A stretch of DNA of 34,771 nt from an uncultured Candidatus Saccharibacteria bacterium (GTDB lineage Bacteria; Patescibacteriota; Saccharimonadia; Saccharimonadales; Saccharimonadaceae): positions 1-34,771 of the forward strand of contig CAMYWN010000005.1 of NCBI GenBank assembly GCA_947302765.1, given 5' to 3'. The number at the start of each line of letters is the position of its first letter. Position 1 is the first letter of the stretch. Below the pieces are notes generated by a model. It had not been told where the DNA came from. It made no database searches and saw only the letters and a program-made list of their open reading frames with translations. Positions 25,400 to 31,518 of the stretch are shown here, piece by piece. Both the position numbers and the translations under genes were made by a program.

Positions 25400-27148
25400 C
25401 TACTTCGAGAATAAATAGTCAATATAGTCACTAAGCATTCTGGTACCAGATATAACGGGCAGAAACGTTGTAAGCTGTCTGCGAACCGAATCTTCGAGGT
25501 CAAAGTCATTATCCCAAATACTGATAGCCTCCTCTATTCTCTGATAGAGCGCCTCTACCTCGGCGGCTTCATCGCTACCGGACACATTCAGATAAGCGTT
25601 AATCGAGCCATCCGCTACCCCCCCATCATGGGTGGATATCAATAAATTGAGGTTTGCAACATCCTTCATCCACGAAGTTCCGCAGGCTTCAAGTCCAACA
25701 ATAGGCAAATTGATTGCAACATTGCTTCCACAAGAAAGTCCGTACGCTAGCTTTTCGTCGTAATTTGGTAGATAATGAACATGCGACTTCAGGAACGCAT
25801 CGTTATCGATAGTTTTTAGTAAATATTTAAGAAGCCCATACATCCTTGTGTCGCCTAGATGTACTCGGCCAGTCAGAATATAGTGTGCATCGCGTTTCTT
25901 CAGAATCGCCTTTAGTCTCTCGACGTCACGAAATGGTAGATCTGGTCGTTTATAATCCACGAAGCGACGTTTAAAGTCGAAAATAAAATCATCGGGCTGA
26001 AACTGTAAAATATTCCCATATTGATCGGGATAATCTTTTAGGATGCCATTTAACACCTCGCGCCCCTCAATCTTAAAGTCTCTAATGTCATCAGAAGTCA
26101 GAAACTCTAATTTTTGCCTAAAGTCTTCACTTAGTACCAAGTCTGGGCTAAACTCGCCCGAGTTTTGGTAAAACTCCAATATAGACGGCAATGTCCAGGT
26201 AGACAAATCTATGCCATTAGTGATAGCTTTGAACTTGACTTTATTGCCGGCTAAATCATGGTAATTAGCGACCCTGGCATGGAACTTAGATACGCCACTA
26301 CGAAGCTCAGCAATCTCGATTGTAACCGTAGATAGTTTTATTTTGCCATGTTCAAAGCTGTTTCTTAGCCACTTTTTGACGGCTAAGGATTTAAGATTAG
26401 GCATGACGTATCTTTCGAACTGTTCTATGCTAAATTCTGCTTCAGCAGCTTGTACTAAAGTGTGATTGGTATATAAAGTGTGCTTTCTCGTATAGACTAC
26501 AGCTTCATAAAAATCCATGCCGTTTGAGACAAGTTCATCGAGCCTGGCCAGGGCGGCAAAGAAAGTAGCCACTTCGTTTAGCTGTATGATAGCAGGCTTT
26601 AGTCCGGCCAACTTTAACGCGGCATATCCCCCAAAGCCGAGCGCGACTTCTTGATATAGACGATGATCTGAACCGCTCATATCGGCGTATAACTCACCGA
26701 TGTTTGGTTCTGTAACTGCCAGTATCCTTGTGTGTTTAAACTTCTTTTCGATTACTTCAAGCGGGCAAAGGCAATCATTGCAACGGATGTTCACGGTATC
26801 AATCAAACGAAAGCCGAAATCGTGATAGTCAACTTTATGCTTTTCGTCCACTATTTCGCCATCTTTCATAAATTGAGTGTATTCTGACGGATAGAAGATA
26901 GTTAAAAGTGTGAAAGGAACCTCCATTTGTTCGGCAATACGTCTAGTGTCGGCCGCGAGCACTCCTAGCCCACCACCGCCACGAATCCCGTTGGTCTGGT
27001 CGTATAATTCTATCGTCCAGTAAGTGTAGGGACGTTCTTCTGAAATCGCTTTTGTGAGTTTTTTGCGTTCTACTGCGTCATAGAAGATGTCTACGTCTTC
27101 GATATTTTCAAGAGGATGATAATAATACAATTCTTCTTCATCGTTCAT
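25400..27148 (-). CDS. Alpha-glucan phosphorylase (GT35, short form)
   Basis: The 582-aa protein belongs to the shorter glucan phosphorylases. Typical segments are LGVLAADTRRIAEQM, LGFGGYAALKLAG, LNEVATFFAALARL, the domain-2 motif DFKRRFVDYKRPDLP, and the PLP-lysine region GLEACGTSWMKDVANLN followed by STHDGGVADGS. It releases glucose-1-phosphate from alpha-1,4-glucans using phosphate, saving ATP in a fermentative cell. No glycogen synthase is in view, so the glucan source is unknown. The ATG is 7 nt after TGTTATAAT (leaderless). Confidence 0.88.
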   Translation of the reverse strand: MNDEEELYYYHPLENIEDVDIFYDAVERKKLTKAISEERPYTYWTIELYDQTNGIRGGGGLGVLAADTRRIAEQMEVPFTLLTIFYPSEYTQFMKDGEIVDEKHKVDYHDFGFRLIDTVNIRCNDCLCPLEVIEKKFKHTRILAVTEPNIGELYADMSGSDHRLYQEVALGFGGYAALKLAGLKPAIIQLNEVATFFAALARLDELVSNGMDFYEAVVYTRKHTLYTNHTLVQAAEAEFSIEQFERYVMPNLKSLAVKKWLRNSFEHGKIKLSTVTIEIAELRSGVSKFHARVANYHDLAGNKVKFKAITNGIDLSTWTLPSILEFYQNSGEFSPDLVLSEDFRQKLEFLTSDDIRDFKIEGREVLNGILKDYPDQYGNILQFQPDDFIFDFKRRFVDYKRPDLPFRDVERLKAILKKRDAHYILTGRVHLGDTRMYGLLKYLLKTIDNDAFLKSHVHYLPNYDEKLAYGLSCGSNVAINLPIVGLEACGTSWMKDVANLNLLISTHDGGVADGSINAYLNVSGSDEAAEVEALYQRIEEAISIWDNDFDLEDSVRRQLTTFLPVISGTRMLSDYIDYLFSK

Positions 27149-27155
27149 GCTTATG

Positions 27156-27161
27156 ATTATA
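27156..27161 (-). promoter_or_regulatory. Extended -10 box of the glucan phosphorylase gene
   Basis: TGTTATAAT on the minus strand, 7 nt before the ATG at 27148. Confidence 0.65.
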
Positions 27162-27225
27162 ACATAAGAAGTTTGGAATAAACGGAAAGTTCTAATACTT
27201 TAAGGAAGATGAGACTAATTTGGTT

Positions 27226-28188
27226 TTAGTACCAGTATTTTTTTGGCAACTTGTCCGCAATTCTCTCTAGAAAATCATAATCAAAGCCCACGAGTCGTTC
27301 TGGGTTTTCGGATTTAAAATATTTTTTTCGGATATACTTTGCAGTCATCACGTCCCCACCCCTCAGACGGTATCTTTTATAAAAGTTTAACCCACGCTTA
27401 TAGTCCTTTGGTGGTTCAATGGCAAGTGGTAAGAAATCACAATTCATCTCTGGGTCCGAGAATAGTTTTACAGCGAGCATCGACATGGTAGGGATGATAT
27501 CACTCTCTTTGTTATATTCCTCCTCGGTTTTGAATACAGTTGCCTGTCTTGTAGCGGAGGGCGCCACAAAGACGACACCACCGTTCTTAACAATATCGTG
27601 GGACGATTTTGTATACAAATCTCGGAACTCTCTTTTAATGCGCTTGCCTTCTTGCTCAAGAAGACTTCCTTCCTTTAGATCCATTTTTTTCCAAGTTGCC
27701 GGTGTAATGGTTGGAGTAATAATAAACCCAAGTCTCGCAATTCTATCATAGTTTGGAGCCAGAGCTTCATACCAAGGCAAGTTTACCGGAAATATCGTAA
27801 GCTTTTCCGGCATTAGGTCAACCTTCATAGACATAATACGACCGATTTCTCCCAGTGATGGATGATTAAAGCCTACCACGAGCCCGTGCGTAGAATCCTT
27901 AGGAATATTGCTATACGAGCCAGGAGCAAGCCTAGACAGTGTCTTTACTAATTTCTTCTGTGCGGCTTGGTTATGTTTTTCTTTATTGTGTTTTGGTCCA
28001 GTCGTTAAAAAGAAATAATTAACGGCTGCATTGCAAGCTTTTCCCACTGGTACCATTTCTTTACGCAAATTCTCTGCCCCAAGCGTAGCGAGTAGCGAAT
28101 AGTCATCATATTTAATCTTTTCGATTATTTCTTCCGCCGAAAGAGTTTTTAGCTCACTCTTAGTAAAAGATTTCTTTTTCTTACTCAT
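27226..28188 (-). CDS. Putative acyltransferase (PlsC/LPLAT-like), uncertain
   Basis: The 320-aa protein has FNHPSLGEIGRI, resembling the NHxxxxD/E catalytic block of lysophosphatidate acyltransferases, and later VVFVAPSATRQATVF, which sits where the FPEGTR block is expected but differs in spelling. No clear membrane segment was seen. If the assignment is right, it would acylate a lysophospholipid and tie in with the acyl-CoA synthetase, cdsA and pgsA of this window. Both ends are Lys-rich. The ATG is 6 nt after TGATATAAT, so the mRNA is leaderless. Confidence 0.45.
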   Translation of the reverse strand: MSKKKKSFTKSELKTLSAEEIIEKIKYDDYSLLATLGAENLRKEMVPVGKACNAAVNYFFLTTGPKHNKEKHNQAAQKKLVKTLSRLAPGSYSNIPKDSTHGLVVGFNHPSLGEIGRIMSMKVDLMPEKLTIFPVNLPWYEALAPNYDRIARLGFIITPTITPATWKKMDLKEGSLLEQEGKRIKREFRDLYTKSSHDIVKNGGVVFVAPSATRQATVFKTEEEYNKESDIIPTMSMLAVKLFSDPEMNCDFLPLAIEPPKDYKRGLNFYKRYRLRGGDVMTAKYIRKKYFKSENPERLVGFDYDFLERIADKLPKKYWY

Positions 28189-28194
28189 GTTTGT

Positions 28195-28200
28195 ATTATA
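28195..28200 (-). promoter_or_regulatory. Extended -10 box of the putative acyltransferase gene
   Basis: TGATATAAT on the minus strand, 6 nt before the ATG at 28188. Confidence 0.65.
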
Positions 28201-28215
28201 TCATAATGCATCACG

Positions 28216-28241
28216 AAAAAGGCCGCGCTAGAAGCGCAGCC
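28216..28241 (-). terminator. Intrinsic terminator of uraA
   Basis: Minus strand GGCTGCGC-TTCTA-GCGCGGCC followed by five T: an 8-bp stem with one G-T pair, 23 bp after the uraA stop. Confidence 0.85.
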
Positions 28242-28264
28242 TAAGTCCAAAGGAGTCGATGGAA

Positions 28265-29620
28265 TTATCGAATTGCAATTCCGTTATCATCATCTGCGGT
28301 CGGATTTTCGCCAAATTCATAGTCGGCTCCAGGTAGAACAGCATTTGTTACGATGCCGACTATTGCAGCCAACGCAATGCCAGTGAAAGTAATACTGATA
28401 TCGCCGACAGAGAAAGTTACTCCATTTCTCATGCCGAGACCACATGCCAAGATGATGGCGACAATAATTAGGTTCCTCTGTTTTTTGAGGTCGGTGAGGT
28501 TTTCTACGAGATTCCTGACCCCAATTGCTGAAATCATTCCGTATAGAATAAACGATACGCCGCCGATGACTGCGGCGGGTACCGCTGCGATGATGGCACT
28601 GATTTTAGGGATAAATGCCAAAAAGATGGCATACGTTGCTGCAATTCGGATGACTATTGGGTCGTAGACCTTTGTCATCTCAAGCACTCCCGTATTCTCT
28701 CCATAAGTAGTATTGGATGGTCCACCGATAAATAGAGCCAACAAAGAAGCAAGAAAATCGCCAATCAGAGTCCGATGTAGCCCCGGATCTTTTATGTAAT
28801 TTTGTCCCGTAGTGGCGCTTATTGCAACTATGTCACCAACGTGCTCTACCACAGTTGCGATACAGATAGGTGACATAATTAGAATTGCCTCGAGATTGAA
28901 TTTCGGGAAGATAAATGGCGGAAGACCAAACCAATGTGCGCTTGCTATTTTATTAAAGTCAAGCGCCCAGCTTCCGCTAGCTCCGAGACGGCTAGCGACT
29001 ACGACAATTCCGTACGGAATAGCCACCCCCATCAGAATCGGCACGATTTTGAAGATGCCTCGCCCCCATATACTAAATCCAACAATTATAAAGATTGCGA
29101 GTAGTGCGAGTGGCCAATTTGTAGCCGCATTATCGATCGCCGACGGTAGCAATGTGAGGCCTATGCACATAATAATAGGTCCAGTCACCACTGGCGGTAG
29201 GAACCGTAGCACTTTCTTTGTCCCCAGCATCTTGATAGCAAAAGCCAAGGTTAGATAGCAAATTACTACTCCGACCAACGCTCCACCATTGGCGTAGGCT
29301 AGCCTTTCATTCAATTCCATTGCCGCGAAGGTGGGACTTGCATTAATTAGCGCATATCCCCCAAGGAAAGCAAAGGACGAACCAAGAAAGGCTGGCACGC
29401 TCATCCCGGTGACCAAATGGAATAGCCATGTACCCAAGCCAACCGAAAGTATGGTTGTCTGGATGGGTAGCCCCACGATGAGGGGCACCAATACCGTTGC
29501 TCCGAAAAATGAAAACATGTGCTGCAGTCCCAGGAGCAACATCTTGGGGATTCCGAGTTCGCGAGCGTCATAAATTCCTCGTTCTGGTGAGTTTGTTACA
29601 TTTACATCTCTGGATTCCAT
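28265..29620 (-). CDS. uraA: Uracil/xanthine permease (NCS2 family), UraA-like
   Basis: The 451-aa protein has about 12-14 membrane segments in the NCS2 pattern, with the substrate-site Glu in ATVVEHVGDIVAIS and the signature GGPSNTTYGENTGVLEMT. The opening (PKMLLLGLQHMFSFFGATVLVP) is typical. It imports uracil, possibly other bases, by proton symport, fitting an organism that depends on nucleobase uptake. Unlike its neighbours it has a leader of about 55 nt with a strong AAGGAGG site before the ATG, and an intrinsic terminator. Confidence 0.93.
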   Translation of the reverse strand: MESRDVNVTNSPERGIYDARELGIPKMLLLGLQHMFSFFGATVLVPLIVGLPIQTTILSVGLGTWLFHLVTGMSVPAFLGSSFAFLGGYALINASPTFAAMELNERLAYANGGALVGVVICYLTLAFAIKMLGTKKVLRFLPPVVTGPIIMCIGLTLLPSAIDNAATNWPLALLAIFIIVGFSIWGRGIFKIVPILMGVAIPYGIVVVASRLGASGSWALDFNKIASAHWFGLPPFIFPKFNLEAILIMSPICIATVVEHVGDIVAISATTGQNYIKDPGLHRTLIGDFLASLLALFIGGPSNTTYGENTGVLEMTKVYDPIVIRIAATYAIFLAFIPKISAIIAAVPAAVIGGVSFILYGMISAIGVRNLVENLTDLKKQRNLIIVAIILACGLGMRNGVTFSVGDISITFTGIALAAIVGIVTNAVLPGADYEFGENPTADDDNGIAIR

Positions 29621-29682
29621 ATTTTCCTCCTTTATAAATTTTAAGGTCCATGAGTTGACGAGTTACAAATCAAATTGCGACA

Positions 29683-29688
29683 ATTATA
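29683..29688 (-). promoter_or_regulatory. Extended -10 box of uraA
   Basis: TGCTATAAT on the minus strand; the transcript would start about 55 nt before the ATG. I saw no PyrR-type or other known leader element in that stretch. Confidence 0.6.
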
Positions 29689-29733
29689 GCACAACACAGG
29701 GAGTATCAAAAGCATAAACGAAGTTCTAATTAG

Positions 29734-29781
29734 TATAATGGAGGTGTGACGGAAAAGGGACTACTTTGGCTCGGCACCTAA
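29734..29781 (+). other. TATAAT box plus possible 11-codon leaderless mini-ORF
   Basis: TAGTATAAT (29734-29739 is the hexamer) is followed after exactly 6 nt by a GTG that opens GTG ACG GAA ... TAA, encoding MTEKGLLWLGT. The spacing equals that of the leaderless genes, but the -10 lacks the TGn extension and eleven codons prove little. It could be a leader peptide or chance. Confidence 0.2.
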
Positions 29782-29812
29782 ACCCGCTAACGGCACCGCT
29801 AACGTCAAGGTC

Positions 29813-29841
29813 TTGACAACCGGGCCAGTCTGTGATATACT
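29813..29841 (+). promoter_or_regulatory. Consensus-like promoter (TTGACA-17-TATACT) towards the 84-codon gene
   Basis: TTGACA at 29813-29818, a 17-nt spacer and TATACT at 29836-29841, followed by another TGGTATAAT ending at 29849. TTGACA is also part of a palindrome GTCAAG-GT-CTTGAC. It overlaps the antisense gene remnant, so chance cannot be excluded, but the match is the best -35/-10 pair I found in the window. Confidence 0.5.
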
Positions 29842-29983
29842 GGTATAATCCCGTTTGGCACGATACTATTAAATATGTATCCTTTTTCCGTAAAGTCATC
29901 CATGTAAACAATTGTGCAATCATAAATTGGTGCAACTAAGTTGGCTGACGCTGGAAATAATACTACTTGATAGTCTCATCTGG

Positions 29984-30008
29984 TGCCAAAAGAACATTGG
30001 CATTTTTT
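29984..30008 (+). terminator. Intrinsic terminator inside the leader (attenuator candidate)
   Basis: TGCCAA-AAGAACA-TTGGCA followed by six T on the plus strand, about 140-160 nt after the predicted start and 100 nt before the 84-codon gene. It could end a small RNA or act as an attenuator. It also lies in the antisense remnant, so it may be fortuitous. Confidence 0.4.
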
Positions 30009-30109
30009 GAGAAGTAGTCAAACGCATGGAACTGTAGTTTTTTATTTATGGCTAGCATCACTAGATGAGAGAATGATGAGCTAGACCACGGCGAAAAAGG
30101 AGGATAAAA

Positions 30110-30364
30110 ATGAGCCCATTTTACGCAAGACGAAGTACAGGAAGGGTCAATACATGCGATCCTAATACGAGAGTAAGAGAGATGCGCCAGTCGCCTTCTG
30201 GTACAGATGTTCCCCACAAGCCTCTCTATTGGCCTGTAGCAGGTCCATGGGGTTCAAATGGTGAAGACCCATATGCAGAGGCAAAATTGTCATCAAGACA
30301 AGAAGGCCCAGGAATGGAGGACCCATCCAAGCCTCTTTATGAGTCGGGGATCAGATGGGCTTAA
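30110..30364 (+). CDS. Orphan 84-aa Pro/Gly/Ser-rich protein
   Basis: I do not recognise this protein. It is short, polar, with few hydrophobic residues, and looks disordered. It contains two similar blocks, PHKPLYWP and PSKPLYES, about 35 residues apart. No signal peptide or membrane segment is visible. Coding is supported by a very strong AAGGAGG site 6 nt before the ATG and by a strong intrinsic terminator 40 bp after the stop, and the frame is intact while neighbouring genes are broken. A promoter about 260 nt upstream would give a long leader. Confidence 0.6.
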   Translation: MSPFYARRSTGRVNTCDPNTRVREMRQSPSGTDVPHKPLYWPVAGPWGSNGEDPYAEAKLSSRQEGPGMEDPSKPLYESGIRWA

Positions 30365-30403
30365 AGAGTCTTGATGTAGGCATTATCTCAACCAACACTT
30401 CTC

Positions 30404-30436
30404 ATGCCCCCAAATTTCACTTGGGGGCATTTTGTT
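30404..30436 (+). terminator. Intrinsic terminator of the 84-codon gene
   Basis: ATGCCCCCAA-ATTTCAC-TTGGGGGCAT followed by TTTTGTT; a 10-bp GC-rich stem, the strongest terminator in the window. Confidence 0.85.
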
Positions 30437-30455
30437 ATGAGGATGAGGGATGTGG

Positions 30456-30608
30456 TTATAGATAGTTTTTTAGAGAAGTAATTTCTTACTCGGCCTCAAT
30501 GAGTTCCTTCTCATCCTTGATGCCAAGTTCGTTTTATAGAACAGGGCTATCTGGGTAGCAGTAATAATCATCTCGTTCGTATTCGTATGATAGTGGAGAA
30601 GACGCCAT
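30456..30608 (-). pseudogene. Fic-type toxin, decayed N-terminal fragment
   Basis: The frame begins at an ATG overlapping the antitoxin stop (TAATG) and reads LSYEYERDDYYCYPDSPVL, then TAA, then NELGIKDEKELIEAE, then TAA, then EITSLKNYL. Joined across the stops this is a familiar start of Fic proteins that pair with VbhA-like antitoxins (YCYPxSxVLxNxLGIxD...EAE). Both stops can come from one-base changes of AAA and a sense codon such as CAA or AAA. The rest, including the Fic motif, is gone. Confidence 0.65.
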
Positions 30609-30778
30609 TAAGCGGTAGTCTTCCTGTATTTAGCAAAGGCTTTAGAAATAGCATCATCAAAGCGAGTTTTACCGGACAAACAGCTCATGATAGTCTTTTT
30701 TTCGCGCATAGAAAGCTTCATCCCCTCAAGTCTGAGGTTAGAGTCTACAAAACTTAGAGTTTCTTCGTTTTTGCTCAT
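30608..30778 (-). CDS. VbhA-like Fic antitoxin, orphaned
   Basis: The track start translates the promoter (ICYNSS); the real product begins MSKNEETLSF and has 56 aa. The pattern NLRLEGMKLSMREKK, then GKTRFDDAISKAFAKY, matches the VbhA antitoxin family, in which a helix with S/T-xxx-E-G inserts a Glu into the Fic active site. Here the LEG is kept and the Ser is replaced by Asn or shifted by one. The partner toxin immediately downstream is a pseudogene. It might still act on another Fic protein, such as the one at 722-1288, but that one carries its own inhibitory motif. Confidence 0.65.
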   Translation of the reverse strand: MSKNEETLSFVDSNLRLEGMKLSMREKKTIMSCLSGKTRFDDAISKAFAKYRKTTA

Positions 30779-30784
30779 ACTACT

Positions 30785-30790
30785 ATTATA
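30785..30790 (-). promoter_or_regulatory. Extended -10 box of the antitoxin gene
   Basis: TGCTATAAT on the minus strand, 6 nt before the ATG at 30778. Confidence 0.65.
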
Positions 30791-30837
30791 GCATATATTT
30801 GCCCCATCGTAAGATGCGGGCAATGGTGAGTTGTTTT

Positions 30838-31200
30838 TTAGGCGGCCGATACATTATCGATAGTTATCTTATCGTGCCTTTCTGACGCGGTCACAATTTT
30901 CCCTTTGTACTTAATGGGGTCGTAATAACCCGCAAAGAGGCCTAAATTGGACCACCCAGAGAGGAAAAACAATGGTCCGTCTTCCCCTCCTTCCTTAATT
31001 CCGGAGTTGGGGTCTCGTTCCTAAAACACTATCGATATTGGACTAGTAGTTTTGAGCATACACGGGAGTTCAGAGCCGTCCTTTAATGTAAATGTTGTCG
31101 GGACGAAATCTCTGTCGTTTTCAAAGAAGAAACCGTAATTCGGTCCATCCGCAATCAGCTGAAGAAACCCTAGACTGTCTTTGATCCCCTTAAAAAACTT
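30838..31200 (-). pseudogene. C-terminal gene fragment with an internal amber codon, function unknown
   Basis: About 120 codons on the minus strand read as well-formed protein (KFFKGIKDSLGFLQLIADGP, FENDRDFVPTTFTLKDGSEL, and after the stop GPLFFLSGWSNLGLFAGYYD) ending NVSAA-TAA, with one internal TAG at 31021-31023. The 5' side stops exactly at the 18-bp copy of the tRNA-Gln 3' end, so the gene was probably cut there by an integration or excision event. The family is not recognised. Confidence 0.55.
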
Positions 31201-31218
31201 TGGCTGGGGATGAGGGAT
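31201..31218. repeat. 18-bp copy of the tRNA-Gln 3' end (att-like site)
   Basis: TGGCTGGGGATGAGGGAT is identical to 31393-31410, the CCA end, acceptor strand and part of the T stem of tRNA-Gln. Direct copies of a tRNA 3' end are the usual trace of site-specific integration. Only 174 bp separate the two copies, so little of any element remains between them. Confidence 0.6.
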
Positions 31219-31268
31219 AGATAATCCCTATATCCCCTGCGAGCCAGATAATCATGCCACGAAGAAAC

Positions 31269-31285
31269 TAGGGACTACGTCCCTA
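31269..31285. repeat. Hairpin in the inter-att segment
   Basis: TAGGGAC-TAC-GTCCCTA, a perfect 7-bp stem. Together with the terminator at 31301-31326 and the hairpin at 31352-31368 it makes this 174-bp stretch unusually rich in foldbacks. Confidence 0.5.
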
Positions 31286-31300
31286 CGGCCTACTCAGAAT

Positions 31301-31326
31301 ATAAAAAATACTAGAGCAAGCTCTAG
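31301..31326 (-). terminator. Intrinsic terminator after tRNA-Gln
   Basis: Minus strand CTAGAGC-TT-GCTCTAG followed by TATTTTTT. A T-rich stretch on the other side means it may work in both directions. Confidence 0.7.
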
Positions 31327-31351
31327 ATTTTTCATATTCTTCGTATCCCTT

Positions 31352-31368
31352 GGAAAGCTTCGCTTTCC
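31352..31368. repeat. Hairpin just 3' of tRNA-Gln
   Basis: GGAAAGC-TTC-GCTTTCC, a 7-bp perfect stem 25 bp beyond the tRNA 3' end; no U-run follows. Confidence 0.45.
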
Positions 31369-31392
31369 TAGTTTCTCCTTCGAAGATTCTCA

Positions 31393-31467
31393 TGGCTGGG
31401 GATGAGGGATTCGAACCCCCGAATGGTGGGACCAGAACCCACTGCCTTACCACTTGGCGAATCCCCA
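31393..31467 (-). tRNA. tRNA-Gln (anticodon CTG), CCA encoded
   Basis: The minus strand folds as a full cloverleaf: acceptor TGGGGAT/ATCCCCA, D arm GCC/GGC, anticodon stem GTGGG/CCCAC around TTCTGGT (anticodon CTG), T arm GGGGG-TTCGAAT-CCCTC, discriminator G and an encoded CCA, 75 nt in all. The overall sequence resembles bacterial tRNA-Gln. It has its own promoter and lies beside the decayed island. Confidence 0.95.
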
Positions 31468-31504
31468 ACGCTCGCCACCGGAGAATATATTCGGTGCAAA
31501 CATG

Positions 31505-31510
31505 ATTATA
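31505..31510 (-). promoter_or_regulatory. Extended -10 box of tRNA-Gln
   Basis: TGATATAAT on the minus strand, between the ABC transporter stop and the tRNA, giving a precursor leader of about 30 nt. Confidence 0.6.
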
Positions 31511-31518
31511 TCACAAGT

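Larger units (their letters stand above)
29805..30058 (-). pseudogene. Frameshifted C-terminal gene fragment, function unknown
   Basis: Two minus-strand frames join into one convincing protein tail. The first reads INKKLQFHAFDYFSKNANVL and LAPDETIK up to a TAG; the second continues VVLFPASANLVAPIYDCTIV, YMDDFTEKGYIFN and VPNGIIPVYHRLARLSRP to a TGA. They differ by one base near 29965, so a single-base deletion has broken the gene. No start or upstream part is visible. I do not recognise the family. Confidence 0.55.

Noticed and set aside
29726-29935. 69-aa minus-strand ORF MHQFMIAQLF...
   Set aside because: It is an alternative frame of the frameshifted remnant, whose proper frame reads VAPIYDCTIVYMDDF.
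29740-30010. tmRNA, SRP RNA or RNase P RNA
   Set aside because: None of the expected conserved sequences (tRNA-like end of tmRNA, GGAAGG SRP loop, RNase P GAGGAAAGTC core) is present on either strand.
29963-30217. 84-aa minus-strand ORF as an intact gene
   Set aside because: Only its last 30 or so residues look like protein and continue in another frame; the first part is antisense to the 84-codon plus-strand gene.
31021-31023. Stop-codon reassignment (TAG read as an amino acid)
   Set aside because: Genuine genes in the window end in TAG, TGA and TAA; only remnants carry internal stops.
31283-31468. 61-aa minus-strand ORF
   Set aside because: It lies over tRNA-Gln and its terminator hairpins and has no coding character.
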